The notes under the pieces are model-generated. The model made no database searches. It worked only from the letters and a program-made list of their open reading frames with translations, and was not told the DNA's origin. A stretch of DNA of 64,000 nucleotides from Branchiostoma floridae (lineage: Eukaryota; Chordata; Leptocardii; Amphioxiformes; Branchiostomatidae), in the NCBI RefSeq assembly GCF_000003815.2, contig NC_049979.1, positions 13,467,605 to 13,531,604 on the forward strand, read 5' to 3'. This document shows, in pieces, positions 11,304 through 25,500 of the stretch. Position 1 is the stretch's first letter. Every line of letters begins with the position of its first letter. A program made the translations under genes and the position numbers.

Positions 11304-13560
11304 TTAGATGAGTCTGGAGTTCTTGAGGTATTGTATGAGGACTGAGTAGACAAACTTGTACTGGGCCAGCATGGNNNNNNNNNNNNNNNNNNNNNNNNNN
11401 NNNNNNNNNNNNNNNNNNNNNNNNNNNNNNNNNNNNNNNNNNNNNNNNNNNNNNNNNNNNNNNNNNNNNNNNNNNNNNNNNNNNNNNNNNNNNNNNNNNN
11501 NNNNNNNNNNNNNNNNNNNNNNNNNNNNNNNNNNNNNNNNNNNNNNNNNNNNNNNNNNNNNNNNNNNNNNNNNNNNNNNNNNNNNNNNNNNNNNNNNNNN
11601 NNNNNNNNNNNNNNNNNNNNNNNNNNNNNNNNNNNNNNNNNNNNNNNNNNNNNNNNNNNNNNNNNNNNNNNNNNNNNNNNNNNNNNNNNNNNNNNNNNNN
11701 NNNNNNNNNNNNNNNNNNNNNNNNNNNNNNNNNNNNNNNNNNNNNNNNNNNNNNNNNNNNNNNCATGTCATAGGCCAGTCTCTTCACTGATTGGACTCTT
11801 CTAGGGAAGCTGGGAATACAATCAACATGAAAGACTTATGCTGGATTACTTTCTTGCATAGAGTATGAGATGAAGATGGACATGAGGCAAAGAGTAAATA
11901 AACTTCTTGTATTTCCTCATGGAATGCTCTACATCAGTTGAGTTGTTCATGTACCTGTATGTCTTTGTCTTACAACAGGGTCCCTATCCACACTAAAATA
12001 CATCATACTGCCATGCCACATTTACAACCACCAGGCAAAATGCTTACTATTCCTCATCATTTTTGGTTACTCTTTATTTGTGCTTTGACCAGTCTAAACA
12101 TACCAATGCTCATATCCTTACTGTCTACACAAAAAAAAGTGAACCCTAGAAGAACTTACATAGGAAATCTTGTACATTCTGTGGACACCCGTGTTCGGGC
12201 CATGCCAGGAACTGTAGATGCCAGAGCGTCCGTGTCTCTCCGGATGGTATGTGTTTGACAGACATCCCCCTCGTGGCGTACGGCCCAGACACACTACTGA
12301 ACTTCAACGTGACCTCCACCTCCCCAAACTTGCACGTCTGTGTCGGCTCTGTCGGCCAGTACTGGTACGACTTCTCCTTCTCACCCTCCTGGAGATGAAG
12401 GAAGGTGGTTTCAACAACTCTATCTTACCATAACTTCAAGGCAATAACGTGCATAATTTGGACGATCCATGAGTTCTAATTATGTTGGTCAGTGGTCCAT
12501 CCTATTCAGAGATGCTGCTAAGAAATTCTTTTACTATATGATTTAGATTTGAAAACATGAGTAGAGGTTAGCACAGCTGTACAGACCTTAGTGAGGGACA
12601 GCATGGCAATGATGAGCACCTCCTGGTTCCACACCATTCTCCAGAAGTCCTCTGTGGTGTTCTCCATGGGCCCCTGGGCAGCAATGTACTTCATCTCGGA
12701 CTCTCCAACCTGCATCTATAAATACAAGCGGTAACATTTTATCAAGATCCATGTAAAGAGCACATACTAATCTTATTGCCATACTAGACACTGCAAGACT
12801 AGATGACAAGAAATGTGTTTACAACATACATGTACACCACATATATCTAATAGAATAAATATTGACTGAAAACTAGCATATGCACCTGTGCAATGAACTG
12901 TATGCAGCTGTTCCTATTCATTTGAAAAATTATTCAGTAGTTGAGTCACTACCCATAAGTCAAAACCAATGAGTACATTAGTACATTAATGATAAGATAA
13001 TGACGCTGAGACAATGAGCAGCACACCTTGATGTGTGAGGCATTGATGTAGCCTGCAGGATTACTCTGGCTGGGGATCAGCCGAACTCTGGACTCCTGGA
13101 AAATACAGAAAACATCACAAATTAACATTGATTGACATCACAACTTTAAGTACAATTAAGTACTATTTACTTTTCTTTGAATTTGATCTCTATAAGTGTA
13201 TATGTGTAAAATGTGACTGGGATTTTCAAGCCCAAAATACAACTAAATCAAAGTAGCATATAGTTCTTGTTTTAAAACTTGTTGTACCCCCTCCCTCTCC
13301 ATTTTTAACTTGCTCCCTTCAGTCCATCTCCAAGATCCAAACTACTGATACTAGCTCCAGGCTACAGTTGGCTTTGATACATTTAGTTGGTCACCATGAC
13401 CTTAACCTACCTCATATGGCAATATGTCTTTGAAGCGGTTTCTGGCCTGGTTGTCTGCTTTCTGGGCAGTCATGAAGATGGCTGGTTCCTTTTTCTTGTG
13501 GACTTTGGAGAACTCTGTGAACACGACTCCGTCCTCAGCACACTCCTCTAGCCTTTGTAT
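11304..13560 (-). other. PTP catalytic-domain exons of the PTPN14/21 gene, P-loop missing
   Basis: Exon 13411-13560 begins the domain ([14 protein letters not shown]...FKDILPYE). Exon 13027-13095 gives RVRLIPSQ...GYINASHIK (substrate-loop region). Exon 12587-12709 gives [20 protein letters not shown]. Exon 12160-12388 gives SYQYWP...[15 protein letters not shown]. The general-acid loop reads WPE rather than WPD. The HCSAGxxR P-loop and Q-loop are not visible and must lie in gap 11375-11763. The final exon resumes at LAQYKFVY and ends in SRLI. Confidence 0.9.
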
Positions 13561-16500
13561 CTACATCAAAGAAAGTGTCTTTAGTATGATATACGAAGCC
13601 GTAGAATACCACAAATTCATCACCGACTCTACCACTCTCTCACAGTTCAAAGCCCGTTGCAGAACCCATCTCTTATCATATTTTTTAATATTACACTCAT
13701 AGTATGATAGTACACTAACCTTCCCACTACTCCAATCTTTTAGTATGCTACNNNNNNNNNNNNNNNNNNNNNNNNNNNNNNNNNNNNNNNNNNNNNNNNN
13801 NNNNNNNNNNNNNNNNNNNNNNNNNNNNNNNNNNNNNNNNNNNNNNNNNNNCCATATTTTTCTGTCCCACTGCATCATTTAGTATGCATGCATAAAACAG
13901 GAAGGCCCCCATAATGAATGTGTTTGTGTGGAGTTCTGCCATGACTTGGCCATGGGCTGGGTGGGATATTTGTGGCAGGCGGTCAGACTGCTGGCGACAT
14001 TCCTCCACATTCTGTTCATTCTTATAATTATTGAGACTCTATCTGATCGCTGTTATCAGCCCTGATCTCCTCAGGCATGGTAGGGGTGCAGGAATGGGAT
14101 CACACTACACTGTTGACATTGTTTTAGACCACTCCTAAACATTGTTTGCTTGATGTTGACTCTACAAAATGCTAGGCTACCTGCATTTACTGGTCAACTT
14201 ACTTCCAAATAAATAGAATGTTCATACAAAACATGTACTTACTTATTGTGAATAGGCAAACTAAATTAACAGTGGCTTGGGTTCAAGTGTATTCTTATAA
14301 CAGCTGGTCATTCTACTACTACCAGTGACTGCTAACGAGAGCTGTCACATAGATGCACTAATGGAAACAGTGTTTAATGTTACAGTGCTGCCTGCGATAG
14401 TTAAGATTAAGGATCTTCAAGTATCAGAATCATGCTCATTAGAAAGCACACAAGATCAACTCACCTCTATTCTCTTGACTTCCTCCTGGTCAGAATCATT
14501 GGACGTGCTGTACCCACTGGTGACACACTCCTCTGACCCCCGACCTACGTGCACCAGGCTCTCATTGCTCNNNNNNNNNNNNNNNNNNNNNNNNNNNNNN
14601 NNNNNNNNNNNNNNNNNNNNNNNNNNNNNNNNNNNNNNNNNNNNNNNNNNNNNNNNNNNNNNNNNNNNNNNNNNNNNNNNNNNNNNNNNNNNNNNNNNNN
14701 NNNNNNNNNNNNNNNNNNNNNNNNNNNNNNNNNNNNNNNNNNNNNNNNNNNNNNNNNNNNNNNNNNNNNNNNNNNNNNNNNNNNNNNNACTTGGAGTCAC
14801 ATCTTCATGGGGCGATTCAGCCTCAGTGGAAGGTCCGTTTGTTATTGGAGAGTCTTGCACGGAAGGTCTGCCCACATTTGCACTTTCTACTGGAGCTGCC
14901 CTGATGGAGTTCTGAGAAACATCCAACATGGCGTCTGCTCTCTGTAGAAGAGTTCCATTTCCGGAGGGAAGAGAGTTCTGGGGGTAGGGGGGAGGTGGGA
15001 TTGGGCCGTCCTCAGGAATGGGCAGCTCGCGAACGGACCCGATGCTGACGGCAGGGTGCATGATGTGCTCGTCCTTCAGGCTGGAGGTGCTGCGTACGAG
15101 CGTCCTGCTGGCCTCCTGCAGGGCGTGGACGAGTGGAATGCTGTCCTCCTGGAATATCTGCGGACGGGGGACCGGGACTATCCGCCGTGGCAGCAGGTCA
15201 GGGCTGCTGTTACTCACCTGAACATCAAACAAACACAGGAAGAGTTACTAAGTTTAAAGGAGTGACAAAACTGAATATCTTCGGAAGTGATGGAAAAAAG
15301 TGATATCAGAAGAGCATTTCTTTATGTGCAAAATTTCTTGCTTGAGGGTAAGAAGGAAATAAAGAATACAGACAGCCCATCTAGCAGTCTGCGTTTGACA
15401 CGCTAACTCAAAGGACATTGAGTGAAGTTGCTATCGGACACAAGGGTCATTTACATTTGTAAAGGATAAAAAGCATATTTCATACCCTGTAAAATTACTA
15501 GAGAATTCTAACTGTGGACACTGCATCAGGCAACACAAACTTGTCTAAAGATGGCATCTACATGAACGTCTATGTTGGCCTGGCAAAAGAAGCTATATGA
15601 ATATTACAGCTATGCATTTCTACATCAAATGACAACGAAGATAGAATCATCCTTGATAGGCCTAAGATGCAAGACCAGTGTACCTGAGGATGCTTGTAGC
15701 GCTGCATGGCCAGATCAGGTGTGCTGGTATGGTGCCGTGGGTAGGGGGGTGGGGGCTTGTAATGGTGGAGAAGGGCCTCTGAACTCACAGTTATCTGTGC
15801 CATGTTTGCATATGGCTTTGCCAGTTCTGGGGTGCTGACAGTGTGGGAGAATGACGCAGAGTGGAGAGGGAAGGTCTCTGTGGTAGTGTTTGTATGGCTT
15901 GGGCTGTACACCGCTGGGGACTGCACAAAGGTGCGTTCCTGGGGGAAAGAGACAATCCGTTGGGAATACAGGTCATGTTTGATCATGTCCGGCTGGCTGT
16001 ACACCATTGTTTCTGGGTTGTTGTAGACTCCTGACAGACCCAGGTTGATCAGAGACTGGCTCTGCCCGCTGTCCATCACACTCCGTAATCTGTTATTCCT
16101 CACAGCTGTTTCATAGTCCGGTGTCGGCCGGTACGCCGGGAGCTGGGGGCGCAGGTCGACCCTGGAGACGTCAGTGTTGCTATTGATGCTGGGATTGGAC
16201 GACGTGGGGGAACCGCGGTGGATGTTGACCTGCGAATGGTTGAGAGAGTTGGCGGAGTTGTAGACGCTCCCGTTCATGGGCACGCTGCCGTTCATGTAGC
16301 TGTGCACGCCGGGCGTGTGGGCGCGCAGCCGATCCACGCTGGTGGTGCTGTTGGACAGCAGGTAGTCGGTGCTGTTGGACAGGACATACTCGGTGCTGCT
16401 GGACAGCACATTGTCCATGCTGCCAGATAGACCATAGTCGATGCTGACCTGGGGGGAGGAGTTGTATGACACGTCACCAGGAGATGGTTCAGCCTCTTCT

Positions 16501-19500
16501 GCTGCATCCTGCTCATCCTCCTCATGGACAGGAGACATGCCAGCTGCATCCCTCTGTGGGAGAACAGGACAAGACATGTCAGTTATCATCCTACTCATCT
16601 CTCTGTGAGGGAACCAACAGGGCAGTACAGATATCATTTTATCTACCAAAATATTTTGGATCCCAACATGCCACTGATGTACCAGTTAGTTATCCCAGTA
16701 CCAGTTAGTACACACTCAGGTTATCAGGAGGGACTAGTAATGTTAACACGACAAAGGCAAGTAAGGTAGTTACAACAAAGGTTTTCCGACCATAGCAAAA
16801 TTCTATTAACCTTCCTGCACCAAGGTTAAAAAAAAAGACTAGGAATGTCAAAGGAAGGGGAGACAGAGGAAAGGGAGAGCGGAAGTCCTTATCACTTGAT
16901 TACTCCTGACCTTGGTGATGGTGGGGGTCCTCTTCAGTGGGCTGGCTGCACTCACCAGGGGAGCACTGTGAGAAATGAAGTCACAAAACATCATGACAAG
17001 GTCAGGCAAAATGTCCCTTCAGACTATGGACTGATTTAAAAGAGACATACCAGCAAGGTTATAGGGAAGACCACCTACGTGTGAGCCCTTTTCTTTTTTA
17101 AATCATTGCAAACATGTCAGGAAGCCAAGACACTAACATTAATCTGACTCAAGCTGTCCATACAATTGAACCAGAATGTATCTATGATGATGTATTATGG
17201 AACTACTTCTTACAGCTTCAGGTTGGACCGGTGGCCGTCCAGCGACACTTCGTTCCATACTGTTTTGCTGCAAAAAATGACATGACTCATTTGTTTACTG
17301 AACTACTTTGTAGTGATGAAAGGTTTATTAACATCTTATACCAATGGAATTGAAAGCCTTTACTACATAACACCATTTTTTTGGCACACAGCAATCTTAA
17401 ACATAAATGAACATTTTTTCTTGCTTAATGAAATATAATATGCCATTGGGACATAAAAGTAAAGGTATCAAGCTTGCAATTACTAGCCAATGTCCTATCA
17501 ACATTTTACAAGTGATAACTAGACAACATAATTCTTGGTAACAATGTACAGTACCGTAACTACACAAGTCAAGCATATTATTCCCACAGAGCTAGAGGAA
17601 AGCTGACCTCACAGATGCCCGGTTGATGCGATAGAACTTGTGCTTCAGCACACACATCCTCCACACATATTTGGTCATCTCTGCATCCTCCTGGAACAGT
17701 GAGAACAGTTTTCAGTTACANNNNNNNNNNNNNNNNNNNNNNNNNNNNNNNNNNNNNNNNNNNNNNNNNNNNNNNNNNNNNNNNNNNNNNNNNNNNNNNN
17801 NNNNNNNNNNNNNNNNNNNNNNNNTACTATAACAAGTACAAAGCGGGCTGCTATAAGCGAGATTTAATCAGGCTACATTTAAACATGTGAAAAGAGAAAG
17901 TAGCTATGAGACAAATTTGTTTTTGACCCACCATCACAAACTGAACAATCTCGCCAGTCTTGGCACTCTCCACGCCGAAGAGCCGCTTGTTATGGACGAT
18001 GTTGGATACATCATGCCACCTGCACCACAAGCATACAGAATCAGCAGATATTAGCATGGACGGTCATCGGTGTTGGTTTAGTCCAAACAGTAGCCATAGA
18101 GATTGATAACTCAAAGCTCCTCTTTACATCAATTTGCCATACTTTCTTCTATTAAATTCACAAGTAACGTTTCCTCAAGTTTTCAAAAGTCCATGGAGGT
18201 AAATGTCAACTGGTTTAGAATCCGACAACGAGCAACGTCAAGTACTTTGATATGTGGGCAAACAACTAACACTGTACTCCTTGACTGGACTTACTTGAAG
18301 TAGACAGTTGGCAGTCCACTCAGATGTTTGACGAAAATACCAACAAATGAGGCTCCAACTTCTAGGTTGTTTCCTGCCTCATCCTACAAACACATAAGAG
18401 AAAATCAGAAATAGGCTCTTTACTTCACAAACATTCAAAACATAATATGATTTTATTGCATTGATGATTTTATTGTATTGAAATTAGACATAGAATAACA
18501 AAAAATTAAGATTCTTAGAGTCCTAGAGTCAGAAAACAATATGCAATGTAGGTCAAGTGTCATGTTGTAAAGTTCTTCTCAGGTGAATATGATGGTCTCA
18601 AAATCATTGTGTCTTTCTCTCAGCTTACAAAAACAGCACCCTGTATGAATACCACAGACCTTGGCAGGGTATGCTTCTTGTCCGTATCCATCCAACTGCT
18701 GGGCCTCTAGGATGTAGGCAAGTTCTGCCTGGGCAGGAGCCATCCCACTATAGAACAGATAGAGAAAACACTTTAGAAGCAGTCCATGGTATGTAGAGTA
18801 CTTAAGTTTATTANNNNNNNNNNNNNNNNNNNNNNNNNNNNNNNNNNNNNNNNNNNNNNNNNNNNNNNNNNNNNNNNNNNNNNNNNNNNNNNNNNNNNNN
18901 NNNNNNNNNNNNNTATTAAGAGATGCCAACTGCTCACCAAAGTATGATTTAGTCTTTTGGTATAAAGTTGATTGCAACACAATGCGCTTTGCCTATTGAG
19001 TCAATTACTCGAGCTTGCCTAAGCTTGATGTTTCTGTTAGTTCAGTGCCCAGAAATGGTCCATGTGGTCTTGCACTGAGGAAACTCTTTACAAAAAATAC
19101 CAAGTCACAGTTTATTTTATACAGGATGGCTATGTCTGAATGATATTACTTACCAGTGCCTCTGGTGGGCATTGATAACTTCACGGACATGCTCAGCTAA
19201 GACTGTGTCATCTTGGCTCTGTGCCTGTTTGGAGCAAACAGAATGTTAAATGGCTAGTCACAAGATTCTGTATATATATAATAAGATTTCAGACACATGG
19301 AACACATGCAGACATGTAAACATTGACAAAGTGGAATCATAACTTACTGGAGGGAAGAGAATGAAGTCTTTAAAGAAATCCACTGTGTGCTTGTCACTGT
19401 CATGGTCTCCAAACTCAGCTGTAAGAAAAACACAGGAATTTGGTAACTATCAGACTTAGATAGTTGCTGCCCACATTAACCTGGGACAGAATTCTAGAAG

Positions 19501-22500
19501 TAGTGACAAGAAAGAAATAGGAAGTTTACATTGAGATTATTCTTGAGTTCACATTTGGTCCAAAGTGATGAGTAAGTATTGAGACTGAAGTGAAATAGGC
19601 AGTTTTCACATAGAATCCAGTAGAGCTGAGAGGGGTGATGGACTAACCTTGTATGGCATAGCTGGCCAGCAGCATTGCCTGCTCAGGTGTACATGGGAGT
19701 CTTCCTTCAATAACATCACTCTTCAGCTGCAGGTAGAACAGGTACCTGCAAGGTCAAAACAATCTTTGTCACCTGTGCTACAATTTCTCCATATCAATGC
19801 TCATGCTGAAAATTCAACTGGCACTCATGTATTGAAATGCAATATGATCATGTCATGATTACCAACCATGCAGCAGAAGGATTGTACTTAGTTCACATTT
19901 ACAAAATACATTGTAGTGCAATACCATGTTGGAAAGATAGAGGGCATCACAGGTTAGGAGCAGTTCTTGTTTGCTTGTTTCCCACTGGTGTACTAGTATT
20001 TACATCAGTATTGCACCTGTCCTTTACTTTACTTCTACCAGTTTGTAAGAGAATGGGGAATACAAATCAATGAATCATCAACCAAAACATTTCTACTCCA
20101 CCCAGATAAGACTTGGAAAAAAATGCAAACTTAGCCATTAAGATTAGTATGTTTGGATTTTGATCACAGTAACCTGAGTCATCAGTTAATGATGATTCAC
20201 ATCTTACAGTAACAATGAATCCTCTACTGGTTCTAGGGTATTGAATCTAGAACTCAAAGGCAAGATGCTTAGATAACTAAATAATACATCTAAATTAGAT
20301 GATTTTCCACATACATGCAAGTAAAGTCTTGTTAGATGTCAGTAATTTCATATTTTTCACTTTCTCCCTGTATTCTTGACTACTCTATTCCCTTTTTCCA
20401 ATTTTCAACTCAATAGTAATCCAATATTTCTGATGGGACACTAATATTTAACAAACACTGTTTGAGCTATATCACGAGTACATGCACTCTACATGACTGA
20501 GTTGGAATGGTCCACCAATTTTCATGGAACCAATCCAAGTCCAAATCTGCAACTTCTGTATAAAGGTGCCTGTGGGACATGTCTGGACATTCCTAAGGTA
20601 TGAGGAGACTGGGCCATGCTGTTTGTGTTGTGGGTGGGACAAGGAGGGTGAGCAAAGTACAGGGGAAATGGAACAGGTGGTGGCAGGTCATTGTTCACAG
20701 CAAAACTTGTGTGCCAAGAAAGTTCCCTTCATCTAACTATGATGCCATCCAGGCTAGGAAAGTCTTTCCTTTCCATCCATTCTACCATTCATCACCAAAA
20801 CAATGGGGAATCACACAGCTTACAGACTGGTGTAAATCCAATGCAATATGGAAGAGGAATACTACCGTTCAAAATCATGGTTGAAGGCAGATTTTATATT
20901 TAGGATTTGCTTGTAAACATCACTGCAAATGTGAATTTGTGGGCAGCTGTTGGAACATACCTGACCTGTACAGGAAAGGTTGTTAAATCAGTGTTGAGAA
21001 CCATGCAAAGAGAAAAAGTTTTAGCTTGGGCTATACTTAGACAGGAAAGGAAAAAAATGTGGAGACAATGAACTTGGCATACAACGAAGCAAAGTATGTG
21101 GATCACACAACATTGTGACATGCTAATTATCTTAAAGAGTAGAAATAACATCTAATCATGTGTAACTTATTGCTCATAGTCAATTGATCAACATTTTCTC
21201 TATAGTAGTGGCCATGCATGTGTCCCTTGAGTGGCCACTGTAGACAGGATTGACTGAATCACTTTCCATGCCCGTAGCCAGGGGACGCACCCCCCACGCG
21301 GGCTCGAAGGTCCGCTTTTTTCTCTCGAAGGTCCGTTTTTTTAATGCACAATACTTTTAAAAGGCGGACTAATTTGTATTTCCAACGGGTCTAGAATCCT
21401 AGAAAAATTGCTCACATTGTCATAGAGTAAAGATGAACCCTGCGGTTTACTTAGGTTCTTCCTGAGTCTGGGGCATGCTACTGTTATGTAAAAGAGGCGG
21501 GGCGTGGCACGCGTTAGAAAGCCAACTTTCACGCCTCGTTGAACTCCAGCTCCGGCCCGCACGGTCCAGCTCTTGCCCGTACAGTCCAGCTTCGGCCAGC
21601 TCGGAGCTAGACCGTGCGGGCCGGAGCTGGGACGTGTGGGCTGGAGCTGGCCGGAGCTGGAATCAGTGCGGGCCGGAGCTGGACCGTGCTGGCATGAGCT
21701 CGACCGTGCGGGCCGGAGCTGGAGTTTAACGGGGTTGGCAATGAAAGTGGCTGATCGCAGTAAAAAAAGTCAAGCCTGGCTGTTGCTATGGTAAAAGGCG
21801 CCCGGAAGTCTTATTTTTCGGACTGTGGATGACAGCGCCGACGCAATGCAAGTTAAGATAAGCTATAGAACTGTAGTTAATTGATATATGTAGATGCCAT
21901 ACTTTTTATCTTGTAGAATTGTTGTGCAACATAGGTATACACAGTGATAGAGCCTGCTGATTGGCACGATGTAGTTTCACCCATTTCTAAGAGGAAAAAC
22001 ATTTCAAGTACAAGAGCGTTGTAAAGCATCCAGTTTTTGTGTTGGTTGTCGTATACAAATTGAATGGGGTATCAGAGCCAGTTAAAAGTTCGGAGAAGTG
22101 ATGATGTGCCATTTCATAACTGATGTACCCAGGCTTTCGTTGTTGTCGAATGAAATAATGTCTGAAGCAGTTGTGTGTCTCTGATTTTTCCTTTGAAAAT
22201 CTCTCAAAAACGCAGGAAATGCCATTTCAGAGAGTTCAATTTTCAAAATTTTCTGGGGGAGCATGCCCCTGGACCCCCTAGGTCCGCCTCGCGCCTTTCA
22301 CGCTCGTTGGTCCGCCAAAGGGTAAAACGAATCCCCCCAGGCAAAATCCTGGCTATGGGCATGCTTTCTGACCAATCTATTAGTGTTACAATTGTGTGGG
22401 CACACTACTCATGGGATTTTCGTCAACCTGTAAGTAGATTTTTTGTAAACTTGTGATCATACAGCTTTTCAGCAGAATGTGCCATATGAACTGCATGTAG

Positions 22501-25500
22501 ACCCTCTCAGGTATGTGGTTGGCACCCCTGTCAGCGGGACATCAGGGGTGCTGGATTAGGTTTACACAAATAACCAGTGTTCTTGAGTGCAATGGCCCAA
22601 AATAAACTTTTGTAGTGGATACAGAAGTCATCTGTTGCCTTTCTAGTCTTGGCAGAAACTAGCTGGTACATTATGAGGTCCCTTTCATTTCATAATCCAT
22701 TACTGTATCCCAACTTAATGTCCACTAAATCAACAATAGCTGTTGACATTACAAGTTCAGAATCAGAGGTGAACAATATCATTTCCTCAATATCTAATAG
22801 TCAGCATCCACAGCAGTAAACATGATGTCATACTAACATTACTGTATGGTGTATAACTATATATGTGAGAATCATGGAAAAGAAGGTTGTTGAAATTTTG
22901 GCCACTTACGACTGATTACCATTCTACACTGGTGATACAGACAATTCTTTGTGACTTGCTTTGTTTGCGTAAGTGTGCCTCGATAAACGCTTTTATCATC
23001 TATCAATTATATGGCGAGATTTGAGCTGCAATAAAGGTTCTGTGCAAGCTTTTGGAAGATCAATCCTTTTTACAGCCATGAGAGTTGGACTGGCAGCTGG
23101 CTCCGAGCCTAAAGCACAGGAATGGCAGGCATGCAGGAAAATCAGCCTCAAGCTGAGAGGAGACCAGGGGCCAAGCAGTGTCAGATAACAGCCCAGAACA
23201 CTGGCCCTCTGTGCTATGTGGAGACATGGAATAATATTTGGCCCTTCATAAATACATGGGTATGGAGAGTAATGACTATGTATCCTATGTTATCACACCA
23301 AATATGCCAGTACATAATAAACCTTAGGGGGAACTGAGCCATAAATTATGTCATATGNNNNNNNNNNNNNNNNNNNNNNNNNNNNNNNNNNNNNNNNNNN
23401 NNNNNNNNNNNNNNNNNNNNNNNNNNNNNNNNNNNNNNNNNNNNNNNNNNNNNNNNNNNNNNNNNNNNNNNNNNNNNNNNNNNNNNNNNNNNNNNNNNNN
23501 NNNNNNNNNNNNNNNNNNNNNNNNNNNNNNNNNNNNNNNNNNNNNNNNNNNNNNNNNNNNNNNNNNNNNNNNNNNNNNNNNNNNNNNNNNNNNNNNNNNN
23601 NNNNNNNNNNNNNNNNNNNNNNNNNNNNNNNNNNNNNNNNNNNNNNNNNNNNNNNNNNNNNNNNNNNNNNNNNNNNNNNNNNNNNNNNNNNNNNNNNNNN
23701 NNNNNNNNNNNNNNNNNNNNNNNNNNNNNNNNNNNNNNNNNNNNNNNNNNNNNNNNNNNNNNNNNNNNNNNNNNNNNNNNNNNNNNNNNNNNNNNNNNNN
23801 NNNNNNNNNNNNNNNNNNNNNNNNNNNNNNNNNNNNNNNNNNNNNNNNNNNNNNNNNNNNNNNNNNNNNNNNNNNNNNNNNNNNNNNNNNNNNNNNNNNN
23901 NNNNNNNNNNNNNNNNNNNNNNNNNNNNNNNNNNNNNNNNNNNNNNNNNNNNNNNNNNNNNNNNNNNNNNNNNNNNNNNNNNNNNNNNNNNNNNNNNNNN
24001 NNNNNNNNNNNNNNNNNNNNNNNNNNNNNNNNNNNNNNNNNNNNNNNNNNNNNNNNNNNNNNNNNNNNNNNNNNNNNNNNNNNNNNNNNNNNNNNNNNNN
24101 NNNNNNNNNNNNNNNNNNNNNNNNNNNNNNNNNNNNNNNNNNNNNNNNNNNNNNNNNNNNNNNNNNNNNNNNNNNNNNNNNNNNNNNNNNNNNNNNNNNN
24201 NNNNNNNNNNNNNNNNNNNNNNNNNNNNNNNNNNNNNNNNNNNNNNNNNNNNNNNNNNNNNNNNNNNNNNNTGGATAATGTTCGCGCGTTTTGCAATTAA
24301 ATTTAATTTTCGCGGTTTTCGCGCCCCAAGGTGGACGGCCTCCCAGCTGAGGTCTGGCGGAAACACTGTCCCTTACTATCTACCTGTATAAATTGTACTC
24401 ACCACTTAAGGAGTAGGAAGACTTACATCACTCATCATTCTAATTCAACATAACAAACGTGTATCCTTGAAAGATAGTGGAGACTTCCTTGACAAGATAC
24501 AGAACAGGTGCATTGTGACAGTGACTATCTGGAATGCCTGATTAATGAACACCAACCAAGGCCATCTACATGGCTCTGAGGGGTCAATAACCCTTACCTT
24601 GACATTTGACCCTACAATGGTTGAGTTGCACTTGACATATTTTCTACTACAGGTCTGGAGATTTACAGGTAGCCAAAAACAAAAAAGTTTGCAAATGGAG
24701 AAATATGTCTGTGTAAGATCTAGAAAAACAGCCTTCTCAAGTCAAATAATTATACTGTATGTGGTACTGTACCAATGGTTTGGTTGAAAGCCAAACTATC
24801 TCCCAGTAATACTCAAAGGGTACATATGCTACAAAAGCTGCACTAACTACACGTATCTGTAACATATATACATGTATGTTATATAGCACTTTGTTGATCT
24901 TACCTTGTGATTTCCTGGTTGAGTTTTTGTACATTAGACACATAGAACATCACAGCAAAGTAGACCAGTGGTTCATGTGCCAGTTTGTCCAGCTGCTTCT
25001 TCAGGGGCTTCTCCAGCTCCACCCACTGCAGCTGCAGCCGCTTGCTCACATACCGCAGCCCGAAGTAACACACCTGCAACAGGTGGGCAGAAATTGGTAC
25101 ATTTACCTCTTATGACATATACTGCTTTTACTGTAGGCTAACTAAAAGATAGAAACTGCTCAAGTGTTTAGATGAGCTACAGGTAAATCAAGTTTCGGAA
25201 AGCTATCCATATCTCTGGCTACTTTCATCCTGGAACAACTGAACTATGACATATGTAAAGGAAAGCTATTTTCTACCTTATAACATAAGTTATACATGCG
25301 CTACTAGGACTGGACCTGTACCTCTTTTCTCTAAATCGATTACGATTGTTTATAGCCAAAATTGAAAAAAAGTGTCTGACTTTATTATTCTATGCAAATG
25401 ATTCTTTTAATGTAGAGGAAGAAGAGTAAACATAGAATAACCTCTAACTGGACTATAGATAATCATACTGTATCATTTTGACATTGACTCTAGAGTAACA

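Noticed and set aside
17114-17353. 79-codon plus-strand frame in a phosphatase intron
   Set aside because: No motif or splice support, opposite strand to the gene, likely chance.
21475-21794. Plus-strand frames rich in [12 protein letters not shown] repeats
   Set aside because: Created by the GC-rich tandem/inverted array of the TIR element, not a coding gene.
23293-24391. Long frames of over 300 codons
   Set aside because: Almost entirely unknown residues from the 914-bp N gap; same for frames across the other gaps.
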